A DNA stretch of 64,000 bases. Origin: Hydractinia symbiolongicarpus (taxonomy: Eukaryota; Cnidaria; Hydrozoa; Anthoathecata; Hydractiniidae). The position numbers were made by a program, and so were the translations under genes. Numbering within the stretch: the stretch's first letter is position 1; every line of letters starts with the position of its first letter. Location of the stretch: the NCBI RefSeq assembly GCF_029227915.1, contig NC_079877.1, forward strand, positions 17,098,851 through 17,162,850, in the 5' to 3' direction. This document shows, piece after piece, positions 34,156 to 45,675 of this stretch. The notes beneath the pieces were generated by a model. That model saw only the letters and a list, made by a program, of their open reading frames with translations, searched no databases and was not told the DNA's origin.

Positions 34156-37100
34156 CTGTTTAAAATACAAAATCGTTTTAAAAAACGAAACAAAAAATTC
34201 CGCTAAGAGGAATTACCTTAACTTTGACTGTTATTGGAGTGTGTTAGGCAGAGGTCAAATTCTCACAAAAACGAGCCCAAACCTCGTTCCCAAGGCTCTT
34301 TGTCCTGTTTTTAATAAGCAGCAAAACGAAAGTACTTTTGTTCCGTTTTTCGGTTATATATACAACAAAAATCCTGGGAACGAAAGAACGCTCAGCGGAG
34401 GCCTTTAACGCGGCTTTGCAATATAAAACTGTTTAACCAATAGTGCAGTATTAGATATTTGAACGTATAACCAGAATTAAAATTTGTTTTAGTAAAATAG
34501 AGAATCAAGAATACTGCTTTATAATATCAATGTCAGTTAGCACCTGCAGGGCAGCTTAAAGTTTTTGGCTTAAACTCATTCTAAAATTGTTTGACTGGCG
34601 ACTTTTAGCTCATCTCTACAATAATAGCCATCTGTTGGTCAAAACCGGGTCATATTAAACCACGAACAAAATCTTCAAGCCACAAATAACAAATGCGATA
34701 TATTTTTAACGATTTTGTGCGGTGGGCGAATTCCAATGGATTTTCCACCGGCTAAAGACTTACGGAAATATAATTTCAAATTGTGCTCGTTTAATCAGCA
34801 TGTGGGTAACCGAGGAACGAGCGAGGATTTTGTACACAAAAGGAACTATATCCGAAAAGGATTTAATTTTTAACAATTGGATATTTTTACTTACAGCACT
34901 GCAAATGGCGCACAACAAGAGGATGAACGAAATCTAAAGGAAAGTAATATATATAAAAAAGAATTTTAATGCCAATATTTTTGATTTGTGATTAGAAATC
35001 ATATCAGTTACCATAATGTTACTTTCCCTTATGCAGTTTCGTATGTTGTCCCGTTTTAAATTTTGAAATGTTTCCCCAGACTTTCTTATACTTGCTTAAG
35101 CAAACAAAACTGGAACGATTTCACGTTGGCCATCTGAGTAAATTGAGACAAACTTTGTGAGCACAGTCTAGCAAGTGTAAACAATTTGTGTACTTATCGA
35201 AGAGGTTAGTTTCCACTTGCCACTTACAGTTGATCTGCCTATCTTCGTTACCAGAACATCAGTAGCGACACAACTTCATACGAGTAAGAAGCTGGTGGAA
35301 AGGTGGTTTAACGACGAAGTAGAGTTTTTTAAAAAAACTTTCTGCGTTGTTTTCGCAAAACAAAAAGAATTTCTATGAATTGTTATAAGCACCTTACATT
35401 TGCTATGATGAAACTCTATTATACGAGGTTATCATTGTAGACAAAATCCGGTAAATCTAGTAATCCCACAATTTGGTTTCCTGGGCTCCTTATTTTTTCC
35501 CCGGTGGAAGTAAAAAAGCTCTGGAGACGAAATTATTCATCCTGGATGACTTGATCATTTGCTAATGGAACCAATTTGTACAGACCTGCAGTAAATTCAA
35601 AAAATGAAAAAAAAATACTCCTTTCCTTTAATTATTATAATTAACAAAATAACTTTATAGATTACGTGGTATTTTTTTTTCCATATAAAGAACTTATCAG
35701 ACTTTTCCCTAAAAATTAGCTCGCAGGCAGTTTCCAGGATTTACAAAATGTTCTTGTTACCTTAGAAAAGAAGGCCACCCCACCACCCTACCTCCACTTT
35801 TCTCCTTTTGGCGCCGTTCCTCGCTCTTTGTTCTTTAACTTTTAACTGTCTTGTGATCACCCTGTACAAAGGTAAAAAAATACATTGATATCTAGATCGA
35901 TAAAGCGTGATTGATATTTAAGTAACAAAAACATGAATTATTTTGTTATTATTACGACGAAGACAAGCACATAGCCAAAGTAAACAACGAATACGAAAGT
36001 AGAGAATATGCAACAACACATTTCATTTTGATCTGCGACAATGTAAATAAGTTATTTACTAAAATGAAAGTACAAAAAATACGGTTTTTCCCGGTTTCTT
36101 ATGTAGATTTCTGATATCCTACAATAAGACGGTCATGCATGACAAAGTTTTCTTCCAATCAAATCGCTTTTACATTTAGATATTTGTAGTTTGCGGGTAC
36201 ACACACATAGACAACTTGACATTCGCAGTTTTTCAATCATTTGGATGTGCAGAGAAGAAATATCACTGCAGGTAATTTTAAGCAGTTAGCTCCCGCGAAC
36301 ACCGGATAACTCGAAGTTTCATTATCTCAAACCATTTTCTTGGGTCCCTTGAACTTTCGTTAATACTTCCCTATAAAAGTTACGGTTAACTCGAATTTTC
36401 AGTAACTCAAATATTCGTTAACTCGACCCATTCCACCCAACCCCCTCCCCCCCCCTTATCCCTCCGAGGCTTATTTCAATTTACAAGGGACCTGCACGCA
36501 CTTGCCATAAAAAAGATTGTACCTTTCTCCGGTAACTGTTGCCCCATCTCTTAAAAAAAGCGCTTTAACTCAATCTATTATCTCATTTAAGACTAAATTC
36601 GACGAACACTTTGTTTAACTCGAACATTTGTTAAGTCGAACTATTTTCCTTGGTACCTTAGAGGTTAGAGTTACCGGGAGTTAACTATATTTATATTTAA
36701 TTCCATATTCTATAAACAGTAAACAATATAACTCATTTAAGCAACTTTTGTTTTAACTCTATTATATCTAATTTTAATGTAACAAGACGTATGATATACG
36801 TAAACAACCTCGCGAATAAAGTTTACAAAAAGCTGTCAATCAGATTGTGATTTCTGTTACGAAGTTAGAAACGACATATTATGCTATTCAGATAGGCTAT
36901 AATAGTTGTTACGCACTATGCAGTTATTTTTTCAAAATTGATTTGTGATATCTTTTTGAACGGAAAACTCCTCGAATTTGAAGCCCAGAAGAGGAATGCA
37001 GAGAGTTGATGGTTGTCTTCGTTTCTCTCTTACGTAATGTTGTGGAAATTTTGCAGACTACTTTCCAGGCATTTGGGAGACCTTAAGTCTGCTTACATTC

Positions 37101-37498
37101 ACCTTTGTAAACTTTGATGGAGACACTTTTACTTTACCAGTTAGTTAAAAAATGATTTTGAACACTTATCTTATATAACAGCAAAAAAAAAAAAAGTAAA
37201 AATAATTACCAAGATGAGATTCGAACACACGACTACTCCCGTTTCGGTGCTCAGAGAGGCAAAAAATTCCATTCTTGTGGGACACATTTGCGTTTTAATA
37301 CAAGCTCACGAGCTTGTAATGAAGCTTGATAGAGCTGTAGAATGTCTTTTCACAAACTTATTTCACGTAGAAATTTAAAAGGGGCGCTGATTTGGGAAAT
37401 AGATAAAAAATCTTTAATATAGCTAATTTCGCTTGTAATGCTATTTTCCTTTGTAAATAATGATTTCTTACAACATGGGTGTTCAATAATTAAAATCT
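34156..37498. other. Probable 5' intron/upstream of BRICHOS gene with repeats
   Basis: No exon could be identified. 34.64-34.76 kb is a diverged Helitron-like 3' end (GCGATATATTTTTAACG, then GGATTTTCCACCGGC). 36.28-36.68 kb is rich in TAACTCGAA / TTAACTCGA motifs with a repeated ACTATTTTCCTTGG-like block, as in Tigger/pogo-type terminal repeats. The remaining sequence shows nothing I can name. Confidence 0.4.
36285..36680. repeat. AACTCGA-rich repeat, possibly Tigger-like ends
   Basis: GGATAACTCGAAG, GGTTAACTCGAAT, GTTAACTCGACC, GTTTAACTCGAAC and GTTAAGTCGAAC recur within 400 bp; the segment ends with TACCGGGAGTTAACTATA. No transposase inside. The class is inferred from the wording of the repeat only. 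Confidence 0.35.
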
Positions 37499-37938
37499 CT
37501 AGATTAAAATGTTTGTATTTTTTTTTCTCTTTTTTAATTCTGGTACAAGTATTGTTGCCGACATTTTGTCTGTAGTTAATGCAGTGTATTCTACTGGAAC
37601 AACCAGACCAACCTCTCGCATTCTTTTTCCAATAACCATTCCTTCAATACGATTCTCAGTTGATTCATTCAAAAAGAGGTATATCAAACTTGAAATTTCA
37701 ATGGGAATGTGTCCCACAAGCTTATTTTCTTTGTACAGCCCTATAGCGTACTTGTCATTTGCAACCGACTCTTCACGTGTGTCCTTCTTCGCTTCAAGTT
37801 CTCTCCAACCTTTGGTGTCCAGTCATCCTTGTATATGTGATGCCCTCTAATAACATTGTTGAACTGTATTTTATAACGCATCTCAAATTTTAATTTATTA
37901 AGTCTGGTTGTTACAAAGAAAGCTTTATTTCTCGTCAA
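37499..37938 (-). pseudogene. HIRAN-like domain protein fragment
   Basis: Two frames. 37938-37741 reads 'VIRGHHIYKDDWTPKVGENL', the opening of a HIRAN-type domain as found in many animal transposon-associated proteins. 37717-37499 continues with 'GHIPIEISSLIYLFLNES' and 'GLVVPVEYTAL'. The frameshift near 37.73 kb separates the halves. HIRAN domains bind DNA ends in helicase proteins; here it is a stand-alone relic probably spread with a transposon. Confidence 0.55.
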
Positions 37939-38138
37939 GTTAGGGTGTCTTGAAGAAAGCCAAAACTATCTATGATGAGCTTCATAATTCCTTCCTTCCT
38001 TAAACCATAAATTTCGTGCGTTTAGGATCGTTTTCTTTGATAAACGCTTACTGGTTTGAGATTATTTATGCCATATGGAACAAACTGTCAGTAAAGATCT
38101 CGATGCTAAAAAAATTGAATTGCTTATCATTTTTGCAG

Positions 38139-38520
38139 GTTGTACAAAGTATATTCAGGCTCCAGATGTTTCATGAAACAAGCCTTTTAAAGCAAAAGTA
38201 GCTGAAAAGTATGACGAATGACTGTCCACTGTAGGAACAAATCGACTCGCAGATGTAGGGAATTTTAAATCACCTGAGCGACGAGTTATTATACAATGGA
38301 TTTTAAAGGCATGAAATGAGATGACTCAGGAAATTATAATTAAATCTTTCAAAGCAAAAGGAACCATGTCGTAATGGTTTCGAATTTTTGAAAGAAGACT
38401 AGAAATACTTAACGAGCCTGATGTAAATCCATCTACCGTTTTGTCTGATGATCTTGACACCTATTTCAAAAAAAAATTTATTAGAAGCCCAATAAAATTA
38501 CGAAAAGTCACAAAATTTCA
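38139..38520 (+). pseudogene. pogo/Tigger-like DDE transposase, C-terminal fragment
   Basis: Reads 'GCTKYIQAPDVS', 'NKPFKAKVAEKYDE', 'FKSPERRVIIQWILKA', 'MTQEIIIKSFKAKG': the last third of a CENP-B/pogo-type DDE endonuclease domain, including the 'GCTKY-Q--DVS-NKPFK' block. In-frame stops replace what are normally Trp codons (after DVS and after YDE), and another follows ILKA. The catalytic first two Asp are not present. It is followed by the 38540 MITE. Confidence 0.7.
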
Positions 38521-38539
38521 GAAAAGCAACATTATATTA

Positions 38540-39038
38540 CCGTAAAATCTCTAATTTAGTGCGGCAGAAAAAATAATTATTTTGGCCATGCCACACTAAT
38601 AATTAGAGGGAATATTATTATTTTTCAATTATTTTTTTCTCATTTCATTTTTTTTTTTTACATTTTTTGCAGCATCACAATCAGCGACACATCATAAGTC
38701 CGCAACGGTAAATTTTACGAAAGTTGTATGGAAAATGCCAACAAACATTTAGAAGGCGATGATAACGAGAACGATCCTGTTATTTTGTAGCTTTATTATG
38801 CAATGATGTTAGTATGATAAAAAACAACGGGTAACTGAACTGTTAAAGACGAAAATTTGTTAATTTCATTTTCTAATCCGAACTAAATTAGAGGAAATTT
38901 TGACCTTCACCGCACAAATTAGAGCAGAATCAAAAATTCTTATCCGCATAAATAAATAGGGGGTATAAAATTGTTTGATTTTCAAAAAATACGCCATCCG
39001 CACTAATTAGAGGGCGCACTAAATTAGAGGTTTTACGG
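38540..39038. mobile_element. 499-bp TA-flanked MITE
   Basis: Terminal inverted repeats of about 24 bp, beginning CCGTAAAATCTCTAATTTAG on the left and CCGTAAAACCTCTAATTTAG on the right (reverse complement), flanked by TA on both sides (38538-38539 and 39039-39040). Ends and TA duplication suit a Tc1/mariner/pogo-type MITE. Further TTAGAG copies occur just inside the ends. No coding content. Confidence 0.85.
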
Positions 39039-39071
39039 TATGGCTTATCTTTTCTGCTTTTAGGAAAGAAA

Positions 39072-40666
39072 ATGGCTCAACAAAAGGATGCGGGATTTAA
39101 TTTGTCGGCAGATAAAAATGAAGTTGATTATGAAACCTTCCCTAAAGCTGATCGTTGGAATTTTCTTACGAAGAACTTATTTAGAAAGGGATGTCTGTTT
39201 TTGACTGCCATCTTGATTATTGTTCTTTTCATTTTTGCAGCAATGGTAATTGTTCCTTCTTGTGCCTAGGGAAATTTCAAAATGGGTTCAAAGAGGCGTG
39301 GACGTAAAAGTGAAAGAAGAATCTTTTAAAATGTCAGTGATAACCTAAAAATGTCTTTTCCGGATTTTGACTACGCTTTGTTTGGCTACAACATTATATT
39401 TGGTTGGGCACGACCCTGGTCTGTCACATCCTATTTTTATAGCTGATTATTCAAAGAACAAACACACAGCTGATTGTCATTATTCATTATCTTATGAATA
39501 CATTGTATCTCCTGATGTGTCCTGTGTTACTTCCTTCTCATCAAAAGTTGTACAAAACTCCAATCAATTTTCCAAATTCTTATCTTTATCTGTATCAGTG
39601 TCTGGTGGAGGTTCGGGGGTAAGTTTTCTGCTAGTTATAAGTACAAGGAGAAATTATCAGTGATGTCATCTGGCGAATCATTGTTTATTTTTTCCGAAGC
39701 TAAATGCAATTACTACTTTGCGATGCTTGGCGAAAAAATCCACCTCAACTGGACCAGTCGTTTATAAACACTGCAAAAAGTTTAAACACCGATAAAGATA
39801 TTTTTGATTTCTTTGATTACTATGGTACGCACTACCAAAAGTATGTGCCAGGTTTGTGTACCAGCATAAAATGTCAAAATCTCCTTATAAAAAAGAGACG
39901 TCAAAAGGACAGGATGTATCGGTACAGGCCAGTTATTCCGGGGCTTTTAGCGTCGGTGCTAGTTTTGGAATGACATCCAAACAAAAACAAGCTGCGGAAA
40001 ACTATCAAGAAAATTTTAAAACTTCCACTATAGCCATTGGAGCACCCCCACTAGAGAATGGGGATGCAAAGAGATGGGCGTCTACTGTTAAAAATACGCC
40101 CGTTCCTGTCCAATGCAAAAGAAATCCATAGAAAATCTTTTCACAACGAAATATATATGCGAAATAGCGATTATCATAGTGTCAAAAGGAAAATTTTGAA
40201 AGAAAAAGTAATTACTGTGAAATGCTTTTCGAGAATAGCGGAGTGGATTCTTGCAACATTTCTACGGCAGATTATATCAAATTTGATGACTGTGACCTTG
40301 GGAATGGTTACTACAAACAACTTTTGGGCAGTTTCGAAATCTGTATTGAATCATGTGTTAATGATCTGAAAATGCGTGGCAATTGACTACCACGGAAATC
40401 GGTGTGTTTTTCGGAAGCAGCCCAGCAACGCACCAATTTTACGAACAGTCTACTTCCAAATGTTTCATATTTTTCAATTCCATGAAATTCTCGATCTGAA
40501 ATTGCGAGATCCAGGAAAGACAGTAGCTAACGAAACAGTTTGCATGAAGTTTTGTGAGGAGGATAGAGTATGTGCAGCTTATACGTTCCGGCCAGGAAAA
40601 AAGTGTTTATGGACGTGTTTTTTCTCGACTGTGCGAAAAGTGGAGATTTCTATATCTCTCACTTAA
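39072..40666 (+). pseudogene. MACPF (perforin-like) plus PAN/Apple protein, broken
   Basis: First segment (39072-39269) encodes a charged N-terminus and one transmembrane helix ('FLTAILIIVLFIFAAMVIV'), then a stop. After a frame change: 'SYEYIVSPDVSCVTSFSS' and 'FSKFLSLSVSVSGGG', then 'SSGESLFIFSEAKC', 'FDFFDYYGTHYQKYV' (the MACPF signature region), and 'SVQASYSGAFSVGASFGM' with 'TIAIGAPPLENGDAKRWA'. The tail 'NETVCMKFCEEDRVCAAYTF' resembles a PAN/Apple fold. MACPF proteins form membrane pores in immunity or venom; here at least five frameshifts or stops prevent translation. A short first exon ending before the stop at 39267 is possible. Upstream lies an acceptor-like CTTTTAG 2 bases before GAAAGAAAATG. 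Confidence 0.75.
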
Positions 40667-42041
40667 TCTAAAATATCGTAGCAGTCTCTAAATCCAAGAA
40701 GAATTCCATTTTAATGGCGAATTAAGATAAGATTTTTCTTTCAAAATATGAAAATTAGAGTTTTATATGATAAGTAGACTGAGAGAAAATTACGTCTAAA
40801 GTCAGGAGTAGTTTAAGATACGGTTTAGTCCTTAGCTGCAAAGATAAAAAAAGTCATCTTAATTTTTGGAACCTTGAAGTCTTCTTTTTGGTTCGAAATT
40901 TCGGAAAATGGTTCAACTGGTCTTGAATTTAGAATAAAGTAAAAAAAAAATTCAAATATTAAGAGTATTTCATGATCAATTAGTCTTTTTCCGATTTTAA
41001 CGTAAACATCATTTTTGCTATTATCTTAGAGTACTCTTAAGAATTTCATGATTTTCTTCAGCAGCTTCACTTTTAGGTATACAATTGTTGGATTTGACTT
41101 GATTTCAACATTCAAAAATCAAAGAAATTTCTTTGAAATACGAGAAGGGTTGTATCACAGTTATTCAGCCATAACGTGTTTCTTGGTAGGACTAAAACGA
41201 ATATCTAAATTACATTGTATAGCTAATTTTGTATAGCTACGTGAAAGTTACAGAAATATCAACATTATTATTTTCGTAGCGTATTTGTTCGTATTTGTGT
41301 AGCTATCGTTATTTTTTCTGTATTTTTTACTAACCATAGTTTACCGTGCGTAGTTACTTCCATTTGTTGATAGAAAATTTTATCGAAAATCAGTTTAAAT
41401 GGATTTTTCAACAAAAAGTTTTTTAAGCTTGCATACCGCCTGCATTAACGCCCTCCGGGCGTCATTACGCTAAGACTTTTTTCACGTTGTCTAATCTTTT
41501 GTTAGAATACGTTAAAGTAAATTTTTGATATTTTCTGAACTATTAATGTGACTGAAGTCTGAAAATTTATAGCAGCGAAGTTAAAAACATATTCTGGAAT
41601 AAAAATATGATTATTATGTATTGCCAAAAGTACTGTGTAAAAAATACTGTCATCATATTCAAAACAAATGGCGTAAACTCTGTAAACGTTTTCATTTACT
41701 TTAACTTCACAACTTTATTAACGGATGCTGCAAGTCATTTCGCTATTTTCATTTAAGCGAACAATTTAATCGAATTTTTTTTGTTTTGCATATCGGTTAG
41801 CCTCAGCTTCGTATTAACGAAACTGAGGCTATCCTGTACAGAATATTCGCAATGTTTGAGCATGGTCATAAGATAATATGTTTATGCGAATTTGCCAAGA
41901 TAAGACAAAAGTGGTTTTAGGATTTTTTTCACTATTTTGTTTAGACCCTATTACCAAAATTTATTTTGTTAAAAAAACCTAAAATTAAAATCTTTAAGTT
42001 CATTTTTTTAGAAATGTAAAAAAATGCATCTTTGTATACAG
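40667..42041. other. No gene seen
   Basis: AT-rich; one short hairpin CGCCCTCCGGGCG near 41449. ORF 41048-41236 shows no recognisable family. Confidence 0.4.
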
Positions 42042-42522
42042 GGCTTTTGGGAAGAATTGTCTTTACCATATCCTATTGTATCTGTATTAATCAACGCCAC
42101 TTCGAAGTGTTCGCACCAACAGAAAAAGTTCTGTGTTTGTCACAATATGCTGCATACATGTGTTGTACATGACTGCCGAAAGGATGACGGATCCTTTCAT
42201 CCTCCACCAACTGGGTATAATGAAAATATTTAAAAGGTTGGCCACAACTACGCTGCAACATGTATGAACAACACGATAAGAGATTTGCATACCGAACCAA
42301 CAGTCCTGGCTTACTTTGAGTAACTAACTTCAAACTTCAAAGGAAAGTACGACGATAAGTACAAACCTGATCTCTATTTGTACACAAAATCAAGTCCCTG
42401 TACTAAATGCACATCTATAATTGCACAGTTCACGACAACTAAAACAAATGGGATATCAAACAATCTGTTGCAGTTGGCTTGGGCTAGAGATACGTGCGTC
42501 GACAAGGTAAAAGATTTATAAG
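42042..42522 (+). pseudogene. Zinc-dependent deaminase-like exon with in-frame stops
   Basis: Preceded by an acceptor-like TTTGTATACAG|GGC. A single frame holds a Cys/His-rich start ('CVCHNMLHTCVVHDC'), then 'DLHTEPTVLAYFE' (42282-42320) and, about 30 codons on, 'DLYLYTKSSPCTKCTSII' (42370-42423). H-x-E followed by P-C-x2-C is the zinc-binding signature of the cytidine/AID-APOBEC-like deaminase superfamily. HTE rather than HAE is unusual. Stops at 42231, 42321 and about 42520 are all TAA and the frame is never shifted, so damage is by substitution. Several metazoan lineages carry expanded deaminase families of this kind. Assignment to a subfamily is not possible. Confidence 0.5.
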
Positions 42523-42841
42523 GGATTACGAGAAATGACATGGACAGCCACCCCCTACGCCGCATCAACAATTTTTGCAAAGTATGGAAACTTTACTTTC
42601 ATCTGAAAGGGTGAATCTTGTGTGAGGTCCAGACGCGACATGGTTGCAAGGTTGCATGCAACTATGTTTGAACAAAAAGAATGACATTGATTCGTTTTTT
42701 AAAAGAGATCGCGAGCAAAATATGGCGACCGTTGTGAACCGATTGGCATATCAATGCGGTAAGAAGTAGAGTTAGTGAAGCTTGAAAATAGAAATGTTAA
42801 GTAAAACAACTGCAAGAATATTAGAACGCACCTGCTAACGT

Positions 42842-43003
42842 TTAGAAGAGCATATAAAAGATTGCTTCAAAGAATTTGGAACAACTTTTGAAATAGGCCC
42901 AACGTCATCGCAATACCCTCGACATGTTGGTAGTAATAAATGGGACTTGAAAGGTAACTACATTAAGCTGAAAGATGTCATCTTTAATAACTGTGAGTTG
43001 TAA
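42842..43003 (+). pseudogene. Possible further exon of unknown gene
   Basis: After GTTTAG, a frame reads 'EEHIKDCFKEFGTTFEIGP' and continues to 'LKDVIFNNCEL' before a stop. Composition looks protein-like and it lies downstream of the deaminase-like exon on the same strand, but I recognise no family. Confidence 0.25.
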
Positions 43004-43555
43004 ACTTTAAAATTATCAGCTGCATGGAAACAGGGTATTACCCAACATTTGAACTGTGTTAGAGCCTGTTGGTTTGATATCTTCTCCTCGTGTAACAGCT
43101 TGATTCTGATCTGACACATTTTTATTTTTCTAAGTCGAGATACTAATGTATTGTTGTATATTTATTAACTACGATATATTTAATAAAAGGGTTTTTTGAA
43201 CATTCCCCATCCCCACCCTTCCATCAGACGCCTCTGATTAACCAGACCTTTCCCAATAATTACTTCAATACATACCCTGTCTAACTCCCGGTTTATTAGA
43301 AACATAATGCAAATTGTTGATTTTCATGCAAATTTATTGCAAATGTAGAAAAAGGAAATTCATAAAACCCAGTTCAGAGTGTCCGAAGATATGTTCAAAT
43401 CTGTACCACCCCGTCGCTTCCACCAAAAAATTCAAAAATTTAATTAAAGTCTCCGCGGGCGTTAAAATTCAAAGCATTGCAGTATTATACATTTTCTGAA
43501 CGCATTGATATAAAGGTTTATATACGCGGGACATAACTTACAAGCCATTTATTGA

Positions 43556-43640
43556 TTTCCGCCAGCGAAGGCGGAATCTTTAAAATCGCCTGAGGAGATA
43601 GGTAGAGAGAGAGAGATAGATAGATAGATAGATAGAGAGA
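43556..43640. repeat. Hairpin and GATA microsatellite
   Basis: GATTTCCGCCAGCGAAGGCGGAATC at 43556-43580 is a near-perfect hairpin similar to the one ending the 22455-23749 insertion. About 20 bp further on is GAGAGAGATAGATAGATAGATAG... (43604-43640). Confidence 0.7.
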
Positions 43641-43859
43641 ACGCAGCTAGGCAGGACGCCCAAAACTTATCCATGCTAAAGCCTAAATCCTCGTTTTCAC
43701 AGATTTCTTTCTGAGAACGAGGCTAAAATTAGGATTCTTATTGGATTAAAACTAAGCCAATAAGAATCCTAACAGTGCAAGAAATTGTTTTATTTTCCAA
43801 TGAACAATACTTTATTTTAAAGTTTATACGCTATCGAAAGTTAAAGCTCGTGCAGTGTA

Positions 43860-44053
43860 AGAGATATATATTTGTAAGTTCTGGCGCACCTCAATCAAAC
43901 TGTTAACAGTATAAATATATCACTAAAAACACTCCTTGTACACCAGACGTTTCTAAAATATCTCTCCCCTGTCCCCCATCTGTGCATGCACCAACTAAAT
44001 TCGAAAAATCCACTAAATCCGAAATAATCCAACAAACATCCGTGCATGCGCAA
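43860..44053 (+). repeat. Left terminal inverted repeat of 4.6-kb element
   Basis: Reverse-complement partner of 48275-48460, with about 85% identity by eye. Shared blocks include GTTCTGGCGCACCTCAAT, ACTCCTTGTACACC, GCATGCACCAACTAAATTCG and GCATGCGCAA at the inner edge. Confidence 0.85.
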
Positions 44054-44171
44054 AACCTTCACCAGTATTCGACAGAATGTGACGTCATCATGCGCAAATT
44101 GAATCAGGGAAATCCCCTAATTCAAAATTTTCTGTCCGTTTTTTCGAGGACCTAAACAAAAAACGATAAAC

Positions 44172-44724
44172 ATGAGTAGTTGGTTCAGAAATATCCTTGC
44201 ACAATTAATCGAGACACATCCCCTTCGACTCGAGCATGTCCCGGATCGCTTCAAGACACAGGAACTGTGTCTTGAAGCGATCCGGCAGATCCCGAGGCGT
44301 TCAGGTATGTTCCGGATCAATTCAAGATCCAGGAAATGTGCAGCAAGGTAGTTGAGGAAAATCCCTGGATGTTCGAGGATGTTACAGAGGATCTAAACAC
44401 ACAGGAAATGTGCATCAAGGCGGTTGAAGAGGATCCTTGGCTGATCGAGTATGTTCCGGAGCATCTCATGACTCAGGAAATGTGTAACAATGCAGTTGAA
44501 TGGGATCCCGATCTGCTCAAGCCAAAGTGGATCCCGTTACTCCGGATATATGTAGGAAAGTTGGGGTTGAGTTTGCATTACTCGATGTCTATCGCCAGCG
44601 TAAAGCACAGAAGGTTCAAATTAAAAAGGAACTACTTCCGATAACATGGCATCCAGATCGACATTGGGATTGGTGCATACCAGAGGAGGAAAAGCAAGTG
44701 ATTTCCAAATTATGGGAGCCATAA
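44172..44724 (+). pseudogene. DUF4116-like repeat protein 1, frameshifted
   Basis: Starts 'MSSWFRNILAQLIE', then tandem ~27-residue repeats with consensus 'VPDxFKTQEMCNxAVExDPxLLEY' (at least four). Frames change near 44.29 and 44.52 kb. The C-terminus 'LPITWHPDRHWDWCIPEEE' is a conserved ending that I associate with these proteins in cnidarian elements and large DNA viruses. Function unknown; the leucine/cysteine-spaced repeats suggest a helical solenoid. The first repeat contains a perfect 21-bp palindrome (44241-44285). Confidence 0.7.
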
Positions 44725-44767
44725 TTCAAAAAAAATGTATTGATTAAAAAACATTTAATAAATAAAT

Positions 44768-45246
44768 ATGAGTTGGTTTAAAAATATTCCAGATTGTTTC
44801 AAAACGCAGGACATGTGTAATATTGTTGTTAAGGATGACTTGATCGCACATGTGCCAAGGCTATTCAAGACCCAGGAAATGTGTAATGAGGTAATAAGGA
44901 GGATCCCAGTCTGTTCCACTATGTCCCAGACCCTTATAAAACTCAAGAGATATGTAACAGGGCCGTTGAAGCGGATCATGGTTTATTCAGGAAGATCGAA
45001 TGTCGGTTCAAGACCCAGGAAGTATGTAACAAAGCAGTTGAAAGGGATCCTAAGATGATCGGGTTTGTTCCGGACCAATTCAAGACTCAAGAAATGTGCA
45101 ACAGGGTAGTTGAAGATATTCCCTGTCTGTTCTGGCGTGTTGCGGATCATCTAAAAACCAAGGAAATGTGTAATAGAGCAGTTGAAAGGGATCCTCATGT
45201 GCTTGAGTATGTTCCGGATCAATTCCAGAAAAAAATTAATAAATAA
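44768..45246 (+). pseudogene. DUF4116-like repeat protein 2, frameshifted
   Basis: Begins 'MSWFKNIPDCFKTQDMCN', so its leader fuses directly to the first repeat. Five to six repeats follow in two frames ('VPRLFKTQEMCNEV', 'VPDQFKTQEMCNRVVED', 'VADHLKTKEMCNRAVERD', 'VPDQFQKKINK'). Shifts occur near 44.83, 44.92 and 45.05 kb. Lacks the 'WHPDRHWDWC' ending of the neighbouring copy. Evidently a tandem duplicate. Confidence 0.65.
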
Positions 45247-45393
45247 ATGTGTATCAACCGTAAATCAAAATTCGAAATGTTTGAAAATGCGGTAGTCATG
45301 ATATTTTTGGCTGGCGTTGGTATCTCTCTACCACTTATGGCTATGGTACTAGTGCAAGCCTCGTCGAAGGAGACGAGAATGAACGATCATTAA
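45247..45393 (+). CDS. Small single-pass membrane protein
   Basis: 48 codons; the ATG at 45247 immediately follows the preceding gene's stop (45244-45246). A hydrophobic segment 'VVMIFLAGVGISLPLMAMVL' spans residues ~15-34 after a basic N-terminus. Intact but short, and no homologue recognised. A degenerate tail ('INELCDDYEYVLNVYDRW' to about 45549) in another frame may be its lost C-terminus. Confidence 0.4.
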   Translation: MCINRKSKFEMFENAVVMIFLAGVGISLPLMAMVLVQASSKETRMNDH

Positions 45394-45675
45394 AAGATTT
45401 GGATGATCGGATTCGTGATTTAGAACAGAGCAGGATTTTATGTATCGTTAGAGAATAAAACGATAAACGAACTGTGCGATGATTATGAATACGTGCTTAA
45501 TGTCTATGATAGATGGGAAAGTGGGAGAAAAACTTATGGTGCAAAGTAAAATATTATGTTGGCATTGTTATCAGTTATACATACTATATAACGGTGGCTT
45601 TTGTAAATGTCTGACCAAAAAATAAAAAAAAGTAATGATCAAAACATTTTGTATAAATAAAATAACTGTTAAAGA

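Noticed and set aside
34240-34300. Possible additional BRICHOS exon ending GTTAAG|GTAATT
   Set aside because: The required frame meets a stop before any acceptor site.
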